64,000 nucleotides of DNA from Aotearoamyces nothofagi (lineage: Eukaryota > Ascomycota > Leotiomycetes > Leotiales > Tympanidaceae). Below the pieces are notes generated by a model that ran no database searches, had not been told where the DNA came from, and saw only the letters and a list, made by a program, of their open reading frames with translations. Position 1 is the stretch's first letter. Every line of letters begins with the position of its first letter. The position numbers and the translations under genes were made by a program. Below, in pieces: positions 53,864 through 64,000 of this stretch. The DNA lies in NCBI GenBank assembly GCA_015345905.1, contig JADDTR010000030.1:202438-266437 (forward strand), written 5' to 3'.

Positions 53864-54779
53864 TATTGGAAATTTGTCTCGGCGTGAAGAGCCGTAACCT
53901 CCCACCGACCAACTTGTTCGTGTCGCTGAGGTTGGTATTGCAAAACTACGACCCTAGATACAAAGGCATAGCATAGAGAGGAGCAGCGATAATTATAAAG
54001 ATGTCGTCATGAAAGATATGGGTAGGAGTAAAAGTTCTAGGACAAGGCTGAAGAGTTTGGGGAGAGCAGTCTAGAAATCAACAAGGGTCCATGACAGAGC
54101 GGGTACTTTATTTGACGCCTTAGGCATAAACATGCACGTGATATATATACCATTCAGGGAATCACAGAACCCGAACCAGAGTTTGAAAGCCTGTCTATGT
54201 TGTACAGTATAGCGACCAATTATGACTGTATGAACTACTGTACAACTCGCAGGATAGCGAAACAGCCTCTTGAACATGTAGCTGACGACAGATAAGCGGT
54301 CTCTTCTGGAAACTGGTCTCGGCTGCCAGAAGCACGTCCAAAGAGTTTTGGTTGGACGCAGTTTCGTCCGACAGCCTTGTGCACCGAGTAGTAGAAGAGC
54401 AACGAGCGTCTTGCCTCCATGAAATGGGTGCTGTATCACGAAGAACGAGCCGATGCAAGAAAGTGCCTCTGCAATCAGAACGCAGGGTTCCGAGCTCGGC
54501 TCTCATATGCTGCTGACTACGACAGTACTGTCCTTACAGCACAGCACTGTATACATATGCGCGCGAAGATCATTGACGTTTCCCTACAAGGCTGCATCAG
54601 ATTAGCGGACTCGGGGCGTGTGAAGCTCCCGTCACAGAGCTGGATCTCGGTGCAGACGGCGCATGTTGGGGCCTGCCGTCGTCACCACGGGCCAAAAATA
54701 GATGGCGCGACCGCGGCAGCATATATGTGCAGAGCACTCTATACACGCTCGGGCACGATTCGTTGAGCAGGACAGGATC

Positions 54780-54843
54780 TGGGTGCTGTGCGTGCTGGAC
54801 GTGCTGGACGTGCTGTACGTGCTGTACGTGCTGTACGTGCTCT
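54780..54843. repeat. 9-bp tandem repeat GTGCTGTAC/GTGCTGGAC
   Basis: Six or seven head-to-tail copies with a T/G variant position. Confidence 0.9.
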
Positions 54844-55157
54844 ATGCGACGGCGGCCAGTGATCTGCGGCAGAACGGCAGACGGAGTTCTGCAGCACCAT
54901 GTCTTCAGGGAGGTGCAGCGGCCGTTTGGCGTTTCGGAGTGCTGGAGGGCAGGCCTGGCGGGCTGCGTCGGGGCAAGCCTGGCCGCGGGTCGCGGGTCGC
55001 GGGTCGCTGGCCTGGGCGCTGTCGCCGGTCGCTGGCCGCTGCACGAATATCCTCCGTCGATTGCGCACAGCCACGTTCCCACATGCCGTGCCGCCGCTCG
55101 TCAGGGCGCCCGAGGGAGTGCAGGATGCGGCATCTGGACCTGGCCAGTACGGCACAG

Positions 55158-55222
55158 CGTGTACTTGTACAGGTACTTGTACTTGTACAGGTACTTGTAC
55201 TTGTACAGTACACGTACTGTAC
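55158..55222. repeat. GTAC-rich tandem repeat (TACTTGTACAGG)
   Basis: Repeated TACTTGTACAGG/TACTTG units, rich in the palindromes GTAC and TGTACA, then a TACACGTACTGTA segment. Both strands could form hairpins. Confidence 0.85.
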
Positions 55223-55339
55223 GCAACGTGCAAGAGAAGAGGGCAACAGTGGCAGAGCCCTGACGATGCCGAGGGCGTGCTCGAGGGCGCTGCCGGCAGG
55301 AGAGTGGTGGACGCCGGAGCAGCAGTGCAGTCAGTCGAT

Positions 55340-55368
55340 GGCTTCTGGCTTCTGGCTTCTGGCTTCTG
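55340..55368. repeat. 7-bp tandem repeat GGCTTCT
   Basis: Four perfect copies of GGCTTCT. Confidence 0.9.
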
Positions 55369-55375
55369 CCAAGAT

Positions 55376-55480
55376 GCTCTGTACTGTACTGTACTGAACT
55401 GTACTGTACTGTATGGTGTTGCATGGCATTGCACTGTATTGTACTGTATTGCATCGCATCGCATTGCATTGTACAATACT
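55376..55480. repeat. Pentanucleotide array GTACT/GCATT/GCATC
   Basis: Array of about 20 five-base units, starting as GTACT and drifting into GTATT, GCATT and GCATC, with a few indels. It resembles the array at 6801-6843. Confidence 0.85.
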
Positions 55481-56536
55481 GCACTTCATGTTCACACACT
55501 TACACTTACATTACACAGTAGAGGGCCGCGCTGCTGCGATCCGCCCGGCTCCACCGTATCCCAACTGACAGGCTTAGCTGCCGCGTCAGGCTGTTGATGG
55601 AAACCTAAGCGGCCGATGCTGCTCCAGAGCGCCAGGTAGGTAGCTCCAGCTGCTCCAGCTGCTCCCGCTGCTCCAGCTGCTCCTACACCTCCGTCCTGCT
55701 CCAGTTCACCATCTTCTCTCCTCTGCTGGCCGTCGTCCAGCTCCATGCGCGCCCCGTTGCCCCCTCTCTCAATTGCCCCTCGTCGCCCCGTGAGTTCTGC
55801 CCGTTTCCGCGCCCTCTTGCGAGCCGATGCCGTGCGTCGTATATCATGGCCTCCCGTCCTCTGTGCACAAAAGTCGCTTGTCTAAGCTCTCCCAGCCCCT
55901 TGCGAAGAATCGGGCCAACCAATCCACAACTTTCGCCGTTTCATCTTGAACGTCGACCACATCACATTTCACTCCTTCTTGTCCCTCTCTCTCCTCCCAC
56001 CACCCATCTATCTCCCTCCCTTCGACACGCGCATTTCCTGTCGTCGTCGTCTCCTTCTCCAGGCTGCCTTCTCCTGTCTTAATGAGGGCCTGTATATTCC
56101 GCCAACCTCGTCCTTACCGTCGCCCATAATTCTGCACTGTTCTCGCACCACGGCCCTGCCCGTTGTGCGCTTCAAGGACCGCCGACCCCCTATCGGCCTT
56201 CTCTACCCTCCTTCGACTAGATCACTACGACCTTTTCGTTCGCAAGTCCATTCTGAAGCCTGCAGTATACAATTTTAATAAGTCGGCACCCGAGCCCACG
56301 TAGGAGACCGATTCTTCGAAGCTATAGCGAGCTCCCGACGACAGCTCGAGACACCCAGACACCTAGACGCCTGGACACCAACTCTGCACTTTCCTACTGC
56401 CACACTTCTCTGGTCTGCGATCAGTCCACGTAGCCGACCACCCAGCACATACAAGATTGGGTGCTCGATCCCATCGGGAGACCACAACCGCCGTCTCCCG
56501 ACGTCCCTTCCACACCTGTTGGCGTGGTAATCTATA

Positions 56537-59500
56537 ATGACATCTTCAAGACCCGACCACCCTACTCTCGGATATCTTCCACCTTCTGTAGTGCTCCAGC
56601 CCCGCTCTGGAGCATCAACTGCCAACACTTCACCCATCGAACCACCAAGCGGATCTCTGAGATCACCCTTCGGATTCCCTAGCGGCATGGCCTCGGCCGG
56701 TAAGATGACGGGAAACGCGCGCTCGGGAGCTGGTTCTCCTTCGCATGATATTGGCGGTGGCGCCGGCAGATTATTTTCAAAGAGGTAAGCATGGCTGAAC
56801 TGTTACTTGTTGCTTCATGGGATAATGTTTGGCTAATGTACCGTAGAGCACGAGAAATACAAGCTCAAGAAGGTTTACCAATGAACGTCTGGGGACCACC
56901 AACTAGTGGCAACTCCACCCCTCTGCGCGAAAACATCCCCGAGTCACCCACAGATGGCTTTCCCGACTATGTACAATTACCAACCCAAGACAGCCTACCT
57001 CAGACACGACGACCACGCGCTGGCACAGTACCGTCTCGATTCTCTCCAGGCGGACCTAACGGTGGACTTGGACCTGTTCCTTCACTTATGTCGAAGACGT
57101 CACGCCCTACTCCGTCACATAGTCCATATAAATCACCTTCCCCTTCAATTGGAGAGGCTGGCGAGAACTCCACGGCAGTCAACAATGCTACACTACTCTC
57201 CCGCATTCGAGCCGGGTCTATGCCACAGCGAACCAACTTCTCCGGCCAATCGTCTAGCGGACCATTTGGCCAATCGGTTTTCTCAACAAACTGGCCATCT
57301 GGACGAGAGAGAACTTCAACTCTCGTTAGTATTGCCAGTCAAGGATCGAATGGCCCTACCTCTCCAGCTCAGTCTGCCTTTTCCAGAGAGGGCACTGTTG
57401 AAGCCGATCTGCAGATGAGGACACTAGATTACCTCGGCCTCGCAGACACGCCACAGCCTCCCCGTGCTACACTTGCTGCAAACCCCTTCCTGGCGAGTAT
57501 GATCGATCTCAATAAACAAGCTAGCCGTTTCCGCTCCTATTCCGTTAATGCGAAGGAGAAATACGCTGAGGATGAGGATGATGATTTTGACTCGGGCAGC
57601 ATGACACCATACGAGGCTCACCAAGCTCGTCTGCAATATGAGGTCGCTCAAACACACGCTGCCATCCAACAACACAATCTTGCAGTTCAAGCATTTGCAA
57701 ACCAGGCCTCGACTAACCGCCCACGGGCTCGAACAGCCGGGGTACTGGAATCACCGGGCCCTCGCGGACTACTTCGCAATTACTATCCAACGTCATCGCG
57801 TCTTGATAATAGCATTAGCGCCAGCGACTTGAGAATGTCCGAGACCCACGACTATGATGGGCTGCCAGAAGCTGTCCAAGCTCTTGGATTAGGTTATTCT
57901 AACGGTCGGAATGATTCTCATTTAAACGCCGAGGAGCTCAATCTTGAAGGACCAACGAGAGCACTGTGGCTTGGAAGTATTCCTTCTTCTACTACGGTCT
58001 CAACCTTGACGGAGATGTTCAAGTCCCATGGTCCAATTATATCTGCCCGAGTGCTTACTCATAAGAACTGCGGTTTCGTTAACTTTGAACGTCTCGAGAG
58101 TGCCATCTCTGCGAAGGCCTTGATGAACGGAAAGGAGATATTCCCCGGTGCTGGCCCTGTCAGAATTAACTTTGCCAAGCCACCTTCATCTACCGGTACC
58201 CCAGGCCATGACGGCGCTTTTCCATCGCCTTCTCCGGATCCCTTCGCAAAGAGCCAAGAAAATGGCGTGGCCAAGGACAGCTCTGCGAACGATACCAACA
58301 ATGCATCAGGCACCGCCATTTCCCGACCTGGCACTGCTCCACTGGCTACCCCTAGTTTACAGGATATGCGTCTAGATATACTCGAGATTGTCAAGGCATT
58401 TGGTGCTACGGAAGAGGATCAGGCAAAGATTGCTCGGACCCTTCAGCAAGCCATCCAGTACGACCATTTTGAATCAGAGATACCGGCAATCCAGGAGCAA
58501 TCCCAAAATAGAATCCATGATGCTCCCAAGCTACGTGAAATTCGAAAGCGTATCGACAACAACAGCTGGACACAGTCTGACATTGAAACTATTGCCATGG
58601 ATATGATCCCTGAGGTTGCGGAACTCTCCTCAGACTATCTAGGTAACACAGTTGTCCAGAAGCTCTTCGAGTTCTGCTCCGACCCAGTCCGGGATGCAAT
58701 GCTGGCCGAGATCGCGCCTCATATGGCTGAGATTGGCGTACACAAGAACGGTACATGGGCCGCACAGAAGATCATTGACGTTGCAAAATCCCAGCAACAG
58801 ATGACTCTGATTGTAGATAATCTTCGGCCATACACCGTGTCTCTATTCCTTGACCAGTTCGGAAACTACGTCCTCCAATGTTGCCTACGCTTCGGGTCGC
58901 CTTACAACGACTTCATCTTCGAGACAATGCTTACTAAGATGCTTGATATCGCTCAAGGCCGATACGGCGCTAGAGCTATGAGAGCTTGTCTGGAAAGCCA
59001 TCATTCGACTAGGGAGCAACAGCGCATGCTCGCTGCTACCATTGCCCTGCACAGTGTACAGCTCGCCACAAATGCAAATGGTGCCTTGCTCTTAACCTGG
59101 TTCCTTGACACCTGCACATTCCCCCAGCGACGTACTGTTCTAGCTCCGCATCTAGTACCGCATTTGGTTCATTTGTGCACACATAAAGTCGCGTACCTCA
59201 CAGTACTCAAGGTCATTAACCAACGCAACGAGCCAGAAGCCCGTGACACTATCCTAAAGGCACTATTCTTCTCTCCCGAAAACCAAGTTCTCGAAGACAT
59301 CCTTAGTGACCACGCCTGTGGAGCGACTCTGATTTTCAAAGTCTTGACTACGCCTTTCTTTGATGAGACGATTCGTGCTCAAGTGGTGGAGAATGTTAGA
59401 AACGTCCTGCTTAGACTGAAGGCTCAACCTGCGCAAGGCTACAAGCGTCTGATGGATGAAGTTGGACTGTCCACTCGTACTGGTAGCACCGGCCCAAGCC

Positions 59501-60146
59501 GTGACCACGGTCATCCCAGCCATTCGACTGAGCGACAACGATCGACGCCCCAGCAGGCTCAAGCCCAAGCCAGCGGCCAACAGCCCCAGCAGCCTCAATA
59601 TGGCAATCAGTATTACCCCCAGGTCCCACAGCCAGGTTACGAAGTGGGCATGGGTGTTCAGAGAACAGACAGCGTGGATTCTACCATGTCACCATATCCA
59701 GCATATGGCTTGCAGAGCTCGATGTTCCCTACGGGCAATCTTCCAATCTCTCAAATCAACATGCCGAATATGAATATGCAGTACCATCAGGCGTTGCTTA
59801 CACGTGCTGGACCACCGGTGGCCAACTACTACTCTAATATAAATGCTGGCTTTGGTGGCTACAACAGCCCCAGCCCCGGCATTGATCACTTCCGCAACCA
59901 AGGAATATCGAATGGCAGCCCTATACCCGCAGCTCAGCCTCAAATGTCGCCTAGCCCTATGCTTGGCCAGAACGGGTTCGCTCCTGGATACGGCATTGCA
60001 GGCTATGGGTATCCGGGAATGGGTGGAATGCAAAGCATGGGATATATGCAGCAGCAGGAGCAGGTCAATGGAAGAAGAGGACGGGTAAGCTAGGCGGCTC
60101 GATCCCCAACCTGGCAGCCCCCACTAACGCTTCGCAGCAACGATAG
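56537..60146 (+). CDS. RRM-Pumilio RNA-binding protein (Puf1/Jsn1-Puf2 type)
   Basis: Post-transcriptional regulator binding mRNA 3' UTRs, by family. Exons 56537-56784 and 56847-60084, and most likely a tiny 60138-60146 exon, give 1164 residues. The N-terminal 450 residues are disordered and Ser/Pro-rich. The RRM (about 453-530) has RALWLGSIPS and CGFVNFERLESA. PUF repeats (about 655-930) include GNTVVQKLFEFC, GTWAAQKIIDVA, GNYVLQCCLRFG and GARAMRACLESH, fewer and more diverged than in Puf3, as in yeast Jsn1. A Gln/Pro/Gly/Met-rich tail follows. At the end, GTAAGC...CACTAAC...CGCAG allows a 53 bp intron: spliced ends GRRGRQR, unspliced ends GRRGRVS at 60093. Confidence 0.92.
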
Positions 60147-60909
60147 AGCCAGTCGACCGTAGCGGGGACGGTGACGGGCGAGCCTTTCTGCATGTCTCAA
60201 ACGGATGTATGATAGTGGAGTTCGGGAGGCAACGGGTGGCCGCGATGGCCATGTCAAGTGTTCTAGATATTCAGGGGCTTCCAATGGCCGACGGTACAAA
60301 ATAGGGTAGCATAACGCGTCTTCAAAAGCTTGTCAGTGCAGGGCCGGCAGCGTGTCCCGAATCGGGGGATGTGGGATCTGTGCATTAGTTGGCTTCATGT
60401 AGAGAGGGAAGAGAGGCTGCAGGAAGGTGGCGCCTCTGGGCGGATGTGGAGGGTTTGGCACATAGCGATTGAATGAGAAGAAGAAAAGTTGTATAGGCCT
60501 GGCCTGGTGCGGACCCAGCTGGCGGAGACGATGCTCGGGGGAGGCACGTAGAGCCGGGGTGACTGTGATGTGTGATGTGTGATGTGTGATGTACCGGCGT
60601 CCACGTGCCATTGAAACCAGGTGAAACCAGCAGCAATGTGCATCTGCAAATGTGCCGTTTCGTGCGGTGGCTGTAGATGCCTCAGTCCTCAGGCGCGCGT
60701 GCGCGTGTCTCTTCTCTGTCTCGCCCGCTCTCTCTCGCTCTCTCTCTCTCTGGGGTGGTGAAAAAAACGGTTGAGGAGCGAGCTATGCCGGATCGGGGGA
60801 GAGAATGGATAATCGGGCAATCGGGCAACCGGGGGGGGGGGGGAGGGAAGGACGTGAATCGGCGAATCGGATTAGTCAGCACGCCCCCCCCCCTCGATCG
60901 GCACGCCAG

Positions 60910-60938
60910 CCTTTCTTGCCTTTCTTGCCTTTCTTGCC
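60910..60938. repeat. 9-bp tandem repeat CCTTTCTTG
   Basis: Three copies of CCTTTCTTG. Confidence 0.9.
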
Positions 60939-61137
60939 TCAGGCTCTCTCTCTCAATCCCTTCCCTTCCCTTTTTTTTCCTCATTTCCCCTGGCGCCCCC
61001 CCACCCCTGGCGCCCCACCCCCCCCCCCCTCGGGGGACCCTGCATCATCCGCCTGCCTGCCCCCCCCCCCTCTCTCTCTCTCTCTCTACCCTGCTACTTG
61101 CAGCTGCTCTGTCTTATTCTTTTTTTCTTTCTTTTCT

Positions 61138-61171
61138 TCGCTCGCTCGCTCGCTCGCTCGCTCGCTCGCTC
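61138..61171. repeat. (CGCT)n tetranucleotide repeat
   Basis: About eight perfect CGCT units, immediately followed by a GGCA array. Confidence 0.95.
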
Positions 61172-61174
61172 GTG

Positions 61175-61202
61175 CAGGCAGGCAGGCAGGCAGGCAGGCA
61201 GG
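61175..61202. repeat. (CAGG)n tetranucleotide repeat
   Basis: About seven perfect CAGG units ending at a C-run. Confidence 0.95.
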
Positions 61203-61687
61203 CCCCCCCCCCCCGGATTGGCATGTGAACGCGCCGTCGTGCGGCTCTGCTTGCTGGCCCTCGTTTGATTTTGATTTTGATGTTTAATGTTTGATATTTA
61301 ATGGCTGGCGGTGCAGTGCGGTGCTGTGCGGTGCTGTGCCTTTTCTGCTGGCTGTGTTTTGTAGAGGGATGGGATGAGGGATGGACGCGGCTGTCTCTGC
61401 CCAGAGCTGGCCCTGTTCTGTTTCAAGGGCGTCTCGATCCGTGCAGAAATGCGGCTGGTGGCCCGTGTGTGGCTCAGGCTCAGGCTCGGGCTCGGCCTCA
61501 GGAACGGTTGAGAGACGAAGCGTCGGGGTCGCCAGCCAGGGACGGAGGCAGCAAATAGACGAGCCTGCGCTTGCCCACTTGTAGACGGGCCTCTGCTCTT
61601 CTTTTATAAGAGGCCTCCTCCCCCCCCCAGGCTCTCTCGTCCTCCCCGTCTGCTGCCCAGAACCCAACTCCCCTCCCCCCCCCCGAA

Positions 61688-63189
61688 ATGCCTCTGCCTC
61701 TGCCTCTGCCTCCCTCCACGCCCGTCTCTGCCAGCAAGGCAGAGACGACGTCTTCGTCGGCTTCCCCGTCAGACCAGCACATCGACATGAATGGCGACGT
61801 CTTCGAACTCCCCGACTTCACGATGAAGCAGATCCACGATGCCATCCCTGCCCACTGCTTCCAGCCCTCCGTCCTGCGCTCAATGGCATACGTCGTGCGG
61901 GACTTTTTCTACGTTTCCGCCCTCGTCTACGCCTCGTCGTACATCCAATACTTGCCCAGCGCCTACGCCCGAGGCCTCGCGTGGACGGCATATTCAGTTG
62001 TCCAGGGCATGGTCTTCACCGGCATCTGGATCCTGGCCCACGAGTGCGGCCACGGCGCATTCTCCAAGAACAAGAAGCTGAACAGCGTCATGGGCCTGCT
62101 CATGCACTCCTTCCTCCTCGTGCCCTTCCACAGCTGGCAGATCACGCACAGCGCGCACCACAAGGCGACGGGGAATCTCGAGAGGGATACTGCCTTTGTG
62201 CCGCACCAGCGGGAGAGCTGGGTCAAGGGCAGCTGCGGCCCAGCGGCTGACCACACGAGTGTCGAGTTCAGCCACTTGGCAGAGGATGCTCCGATTGTGA
62301 CTCTGTGGTTCTGCTTCATCCATCAGCTCTTTGGGTGGCCTGGCTATCTCATCATGAACTTGACCGGCCAGAAATATGATGTTGGGTTCCCGCAATACAG
62401 CCACTTTTACTTTGGAGAGGACAGCGTATTCTGGAAGCCGCACCAGCTCAGATTGATTGTGCTTTCGGACATTGTTGTCGGCGCAATGATTGCAGCTCTC
62501 GTTGTCGCCGGGCAGCTGTTTGGATCATGGAACATGATCCTCATCTACGTGCTTCCTTACCTCTGGGTCAACCACTGGATTGGTGAGTCCACTGCCCTAT
62601 CAATTGCAAGACAGTCTGCTAATCTACTCCAGTCGCAATCACCTTTCTCCAGCACACCGATGGTACTCTCCCTCACTACAGCCACAAGCAATGGACCTTT
62701 GCCCGTGGTGCAACGGCAACCATCGACCGTGACCTCGGCTTCATTGACACCCATCTCTTCCACGACATCATCGGCACGCACGTGTGCCATCACCTCGTAT
62801 CCACCATCCCCTTCTATCACGCTGGCGAAGCCTCCCACGCCATCCGCAAGGTCATGGGTAAGCATTACCGGGCTGACACCAAAACACCCTTCATGTGGGC
62901 ATTCTGGAAGAGCCAGAGAAACTGCAAGTTCGTTGAAGAGTCGGTTGAGGGCAGTGGAATATTCTTCTTCCGCAACCTCCACGGTGTTGGCGTAGCACCA
63001 AAGGACCTCACGAACGGCGCCTCGGCGGCAAAGTTAGGAGGACCGGAGAGCATGGTCCCGAAGACAGTATCGGAACACAAGAGTGCCATGAGCACAGCGA
63101 TGAGCATGTCGAGGAACATGGATGCCACCAGGAGGCTCAGCCACGGCCAGCAGATCGCCGCAAAGGCGCTGCCGCTCCTGTCGGAGTAG
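61688..63189 (+). CDS. Acyl-lipid desaturase, delta-12/omega-3 (FAD2-like)
   Basis: ER-membrane di-iron desaturase introducing a double bond into oleoyl or linoleoyl chains of phospholipids. Two exons, 61688-62582 and 62633-63189 (50 bp intron, GTGAGT...CCAG), give 483 residues. The three histidine boxes are HECGH (118-122), HSAHH (154-158) and HVCHH (348-352). The family blocks IPAHCFQPSVLRSMAYVVRD and LWVNHWIVAITFLQHTD flank them. The start begins with a Pro-Leu repeat (MPLPLPLPLPPST) encoded by simple sequence; a later Met (34) could be used. A C-terminal extension of about 95 residues follows. Box 2 (HSAHHKATGNLERD) is closest in my judgement to ascomycete delta-12 enzymes, but HECGHGAFS also occurs in omega-3 forms. 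Confidence 0.92.
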
Positions 63190-63339
63190 TTCAAAATAGA
63201 ATGGGTTAGAGTGCGGGTCTTTTAGCGTTGTGTGTATATGGGATAGACTTTGTCATTAGGCGTTGATACACAGAGGCATAGATTCATAAAAGTGTTGCAT
63301 TCTGTCAATTGTCGGGTTATCGTCGGATTATCGTGGCGT

Positions 63340-63440
63340 GATGTTTAATAATGCATGATGTTGAGTGATATTGAGTGGAGTTTAATAATGCTTGATGTTG
63401 AGTGATGTTGAGTTATATTTAATGCCGTTGAGTGATGTCT
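63340..63440. repeat. Imperfect tandem repeat TGATGTTGAG
   Basis: Repeated TTGAGTGATGTTGAGTGATA and GTTTAATAATGC(A/T)TGATG units; the larger period is about 44 bp. Confidence 0.8.
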
Positions 63441-63823
63441 TAACAATGTAGAATCCCCGACACCGTCCCGGCCGGCACGCGTGCTGGAGAATTCGAAAGA
63501 GGGAAAAGAGGGGGGGGGAGAGTGTTTGGGGGTTAAAAAAAAAAAAATTAAATTATATGGGACTTGTGAGGTGTTTTGGGTTCTGTGAACTAAAATTAGA
63601 CAAGGATCTTGGGTTTTCTGTAGACTTACCAACCAATTAACTGACTGACCAATCAATGAATCAATGAATCAACGAATGAATCAATGAATCATATAAATAT
63701 ATATAAATAAATATAAATATACACACACACAGCGCCCACGCTCGAGATAGAGATCGATCGATACAAGCAAGCAAGCAAAAAACGCGAGGCCGCGGTCTGC
63801 GTACGCACGGTCTGTCTGCACGC

Positions 63824-63963
63824 CTCAGATACCAGGCTTCGATTTTTTCTCTGTACGGTTTCTCCTCCGTTCTCCTCTCCTCTTCTCTCCCCCTCTCTTT
63901 TTTATAGATCTATAAAATCTATAAAAATCTATAGATCAAATCTCAGATACCAGGCTTCGATTT
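63824..63963. repeat. Direct repeat pair, 22 bp identical core
   Basis: The core CTCAGATACCAGGCTTCGAT plus TT begins at 63824 and at 63942, 118 bp apart. Both copies are followed by T/C-rich sequence and CTCTGTA, so the duplicated block is about 40 bp. Between them lies a TCTATAGATC/TATAAAATC palindromic stretch. Confidence 0.85.
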
Positions 63964-64000
63964 CTTCTTCTTTTCTCTCTGTATACAGTTCCTTCTATAC

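Larger units (their letters stand above)
53864..56536. other. Long divergent region with clustered microsatellites
   Basis: 2.7 kb between swc2 and the RRM-PUF gene, both pointing outward. No gene supported. Many long frames between 54597 and 55600 on both strands come from simple repeats. The 600 bp before the PUF ATG are pyrimidine-rich (CTCCCTCTCC type), suiting a long 5' leader. Confidence 0.6.
60147..61687. other. Microsatellite-rich intergenic region
   Basis: No gene supported. G-runs near 60830-60845; C-runs near 60885, 61018, 61061, 61203 and 61620; several tandem repeats (listed). Open frames on both strands are repeat-derived. It contains the desaturase promoter: a TTTTATAAG element lies at about 61601-61609, 80 bp before the ATG. 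Confidence 0.6.
63190..64000. other. Repeat-bearing 3' region
   Basis: No gene seen. Contains TTGAGTGATG repeats (63340-63440), a 13-base A-run at 63535-63547, (ATCAATGA)n near 63650-63690, (AC)n near 63720, and the direct repeat at 63824/63942. Confidence 0.6.

Noticed and set aside
54597-55600. Several 130-245-codon frames on both strands
   Set aside because: They are translations of microsatellites and C-rich sequence (runs such as ARTARTARPARPART).
61138-61202. Telomere- or centromere-like repeat
   Set aside because: Units are CGCT and CAGG, not the fungal TTAGGG; arrays are under 40 bp each.
1-64000. Secondary-metabolite or other functional gene cluster, CRISPR, phage or intact transposon
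   Set aside because: No backbone synthase, no regulator plus tailoring set, no array with spacers, no integrase or transposase frame; the epoxide hydrolase and transporters stand alone.

Overview
The window is nuclear DNA of a filamentous ascomycete (Pezizomycotina; Leotiomycetes is my best guess, but the class cannot be proved from this sequence alone). The signs are genes split by 46-60 bp introns with GTAAGT-like donors and CTAAC-like branch sites, fungal-type proteins throughout (Dib1, Doa10, Trs20, mL60, Cbc2, Nup82, SRP72, Cbp3, Swc2, an RRM-PUF protein, a fungal aminoglycoside-phosphotransferase-like kinase, an RNA-dependent RNA polymerase), many microsatellites, and one AT-rich island that looks worn by repeat-induced point mutation (RIP). 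There is no phage, plasmid, CRISPR array or intact transposon.

Layout. 1-5.6 kb: U5 snRNP protein Dib1 (+), a probable decayed small membrane-protein gene (-), a two-exon kinase-like gene (-), then an AT-rich island with a degenerate tandem repeat. 5.6-9.6 kb: GC-rich, low-complexity DNA around one small unknown gene (-). 9.6-21 kb: two large genes head to head: a 1649-residue Ser/Ala-rich repeat protein (-) with a signal-anchor-like N-terminus and a C-terminal KDEL, and the ER ubiquitin ligase Doa10/SSM4 (+). 21.5-32 kb: an unknown disordered protein (-), a cytosolic GH31 glycosidase (-) and a three-exon RNA-dependent RNA polymerase (-). 32.4-37.1 kb: a nickel/cobalt transporter (+), an orphan protein (+) and an epoxide hydrolase (+). 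39-48.4 kb: a dense housekeeping block: Trs20 (-), mL60 (+), Cbc2 (-), Nup82 (+), SRP72 (+), Cbp3 (+). 49.2-54 kb: a small unknown gene (-), dihydrofolate reductase (-) and Swc2/Vps72 (-). 56.5-63.2 kb: RRM-Pumilio protein (+) and an acyl-lipid desaturase (+), with microsatellite-rich flanks.

Most genes are unrelated single-copy housekeeping genes, and I see no biosynthetic cluster. The clearest functional pairings are the two ER-linked genes sharing one divergent promoter (KDEL repeat protein and Doa10) and the short divergent pairs TRS20/mL60 and CBC2/NUP82. The least-described element is the KDEL repeat protein: its predicted topology (cytosolic N-terminus, lumenal C-terminus) agrees with the retrieval signal. 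Exon borders were derived by hand from reading frame and splice consensus; each multi-exon model listed as CDS sums to an intact frame. Several long open frames lack an ATG, and ATG starts were chosen instead.
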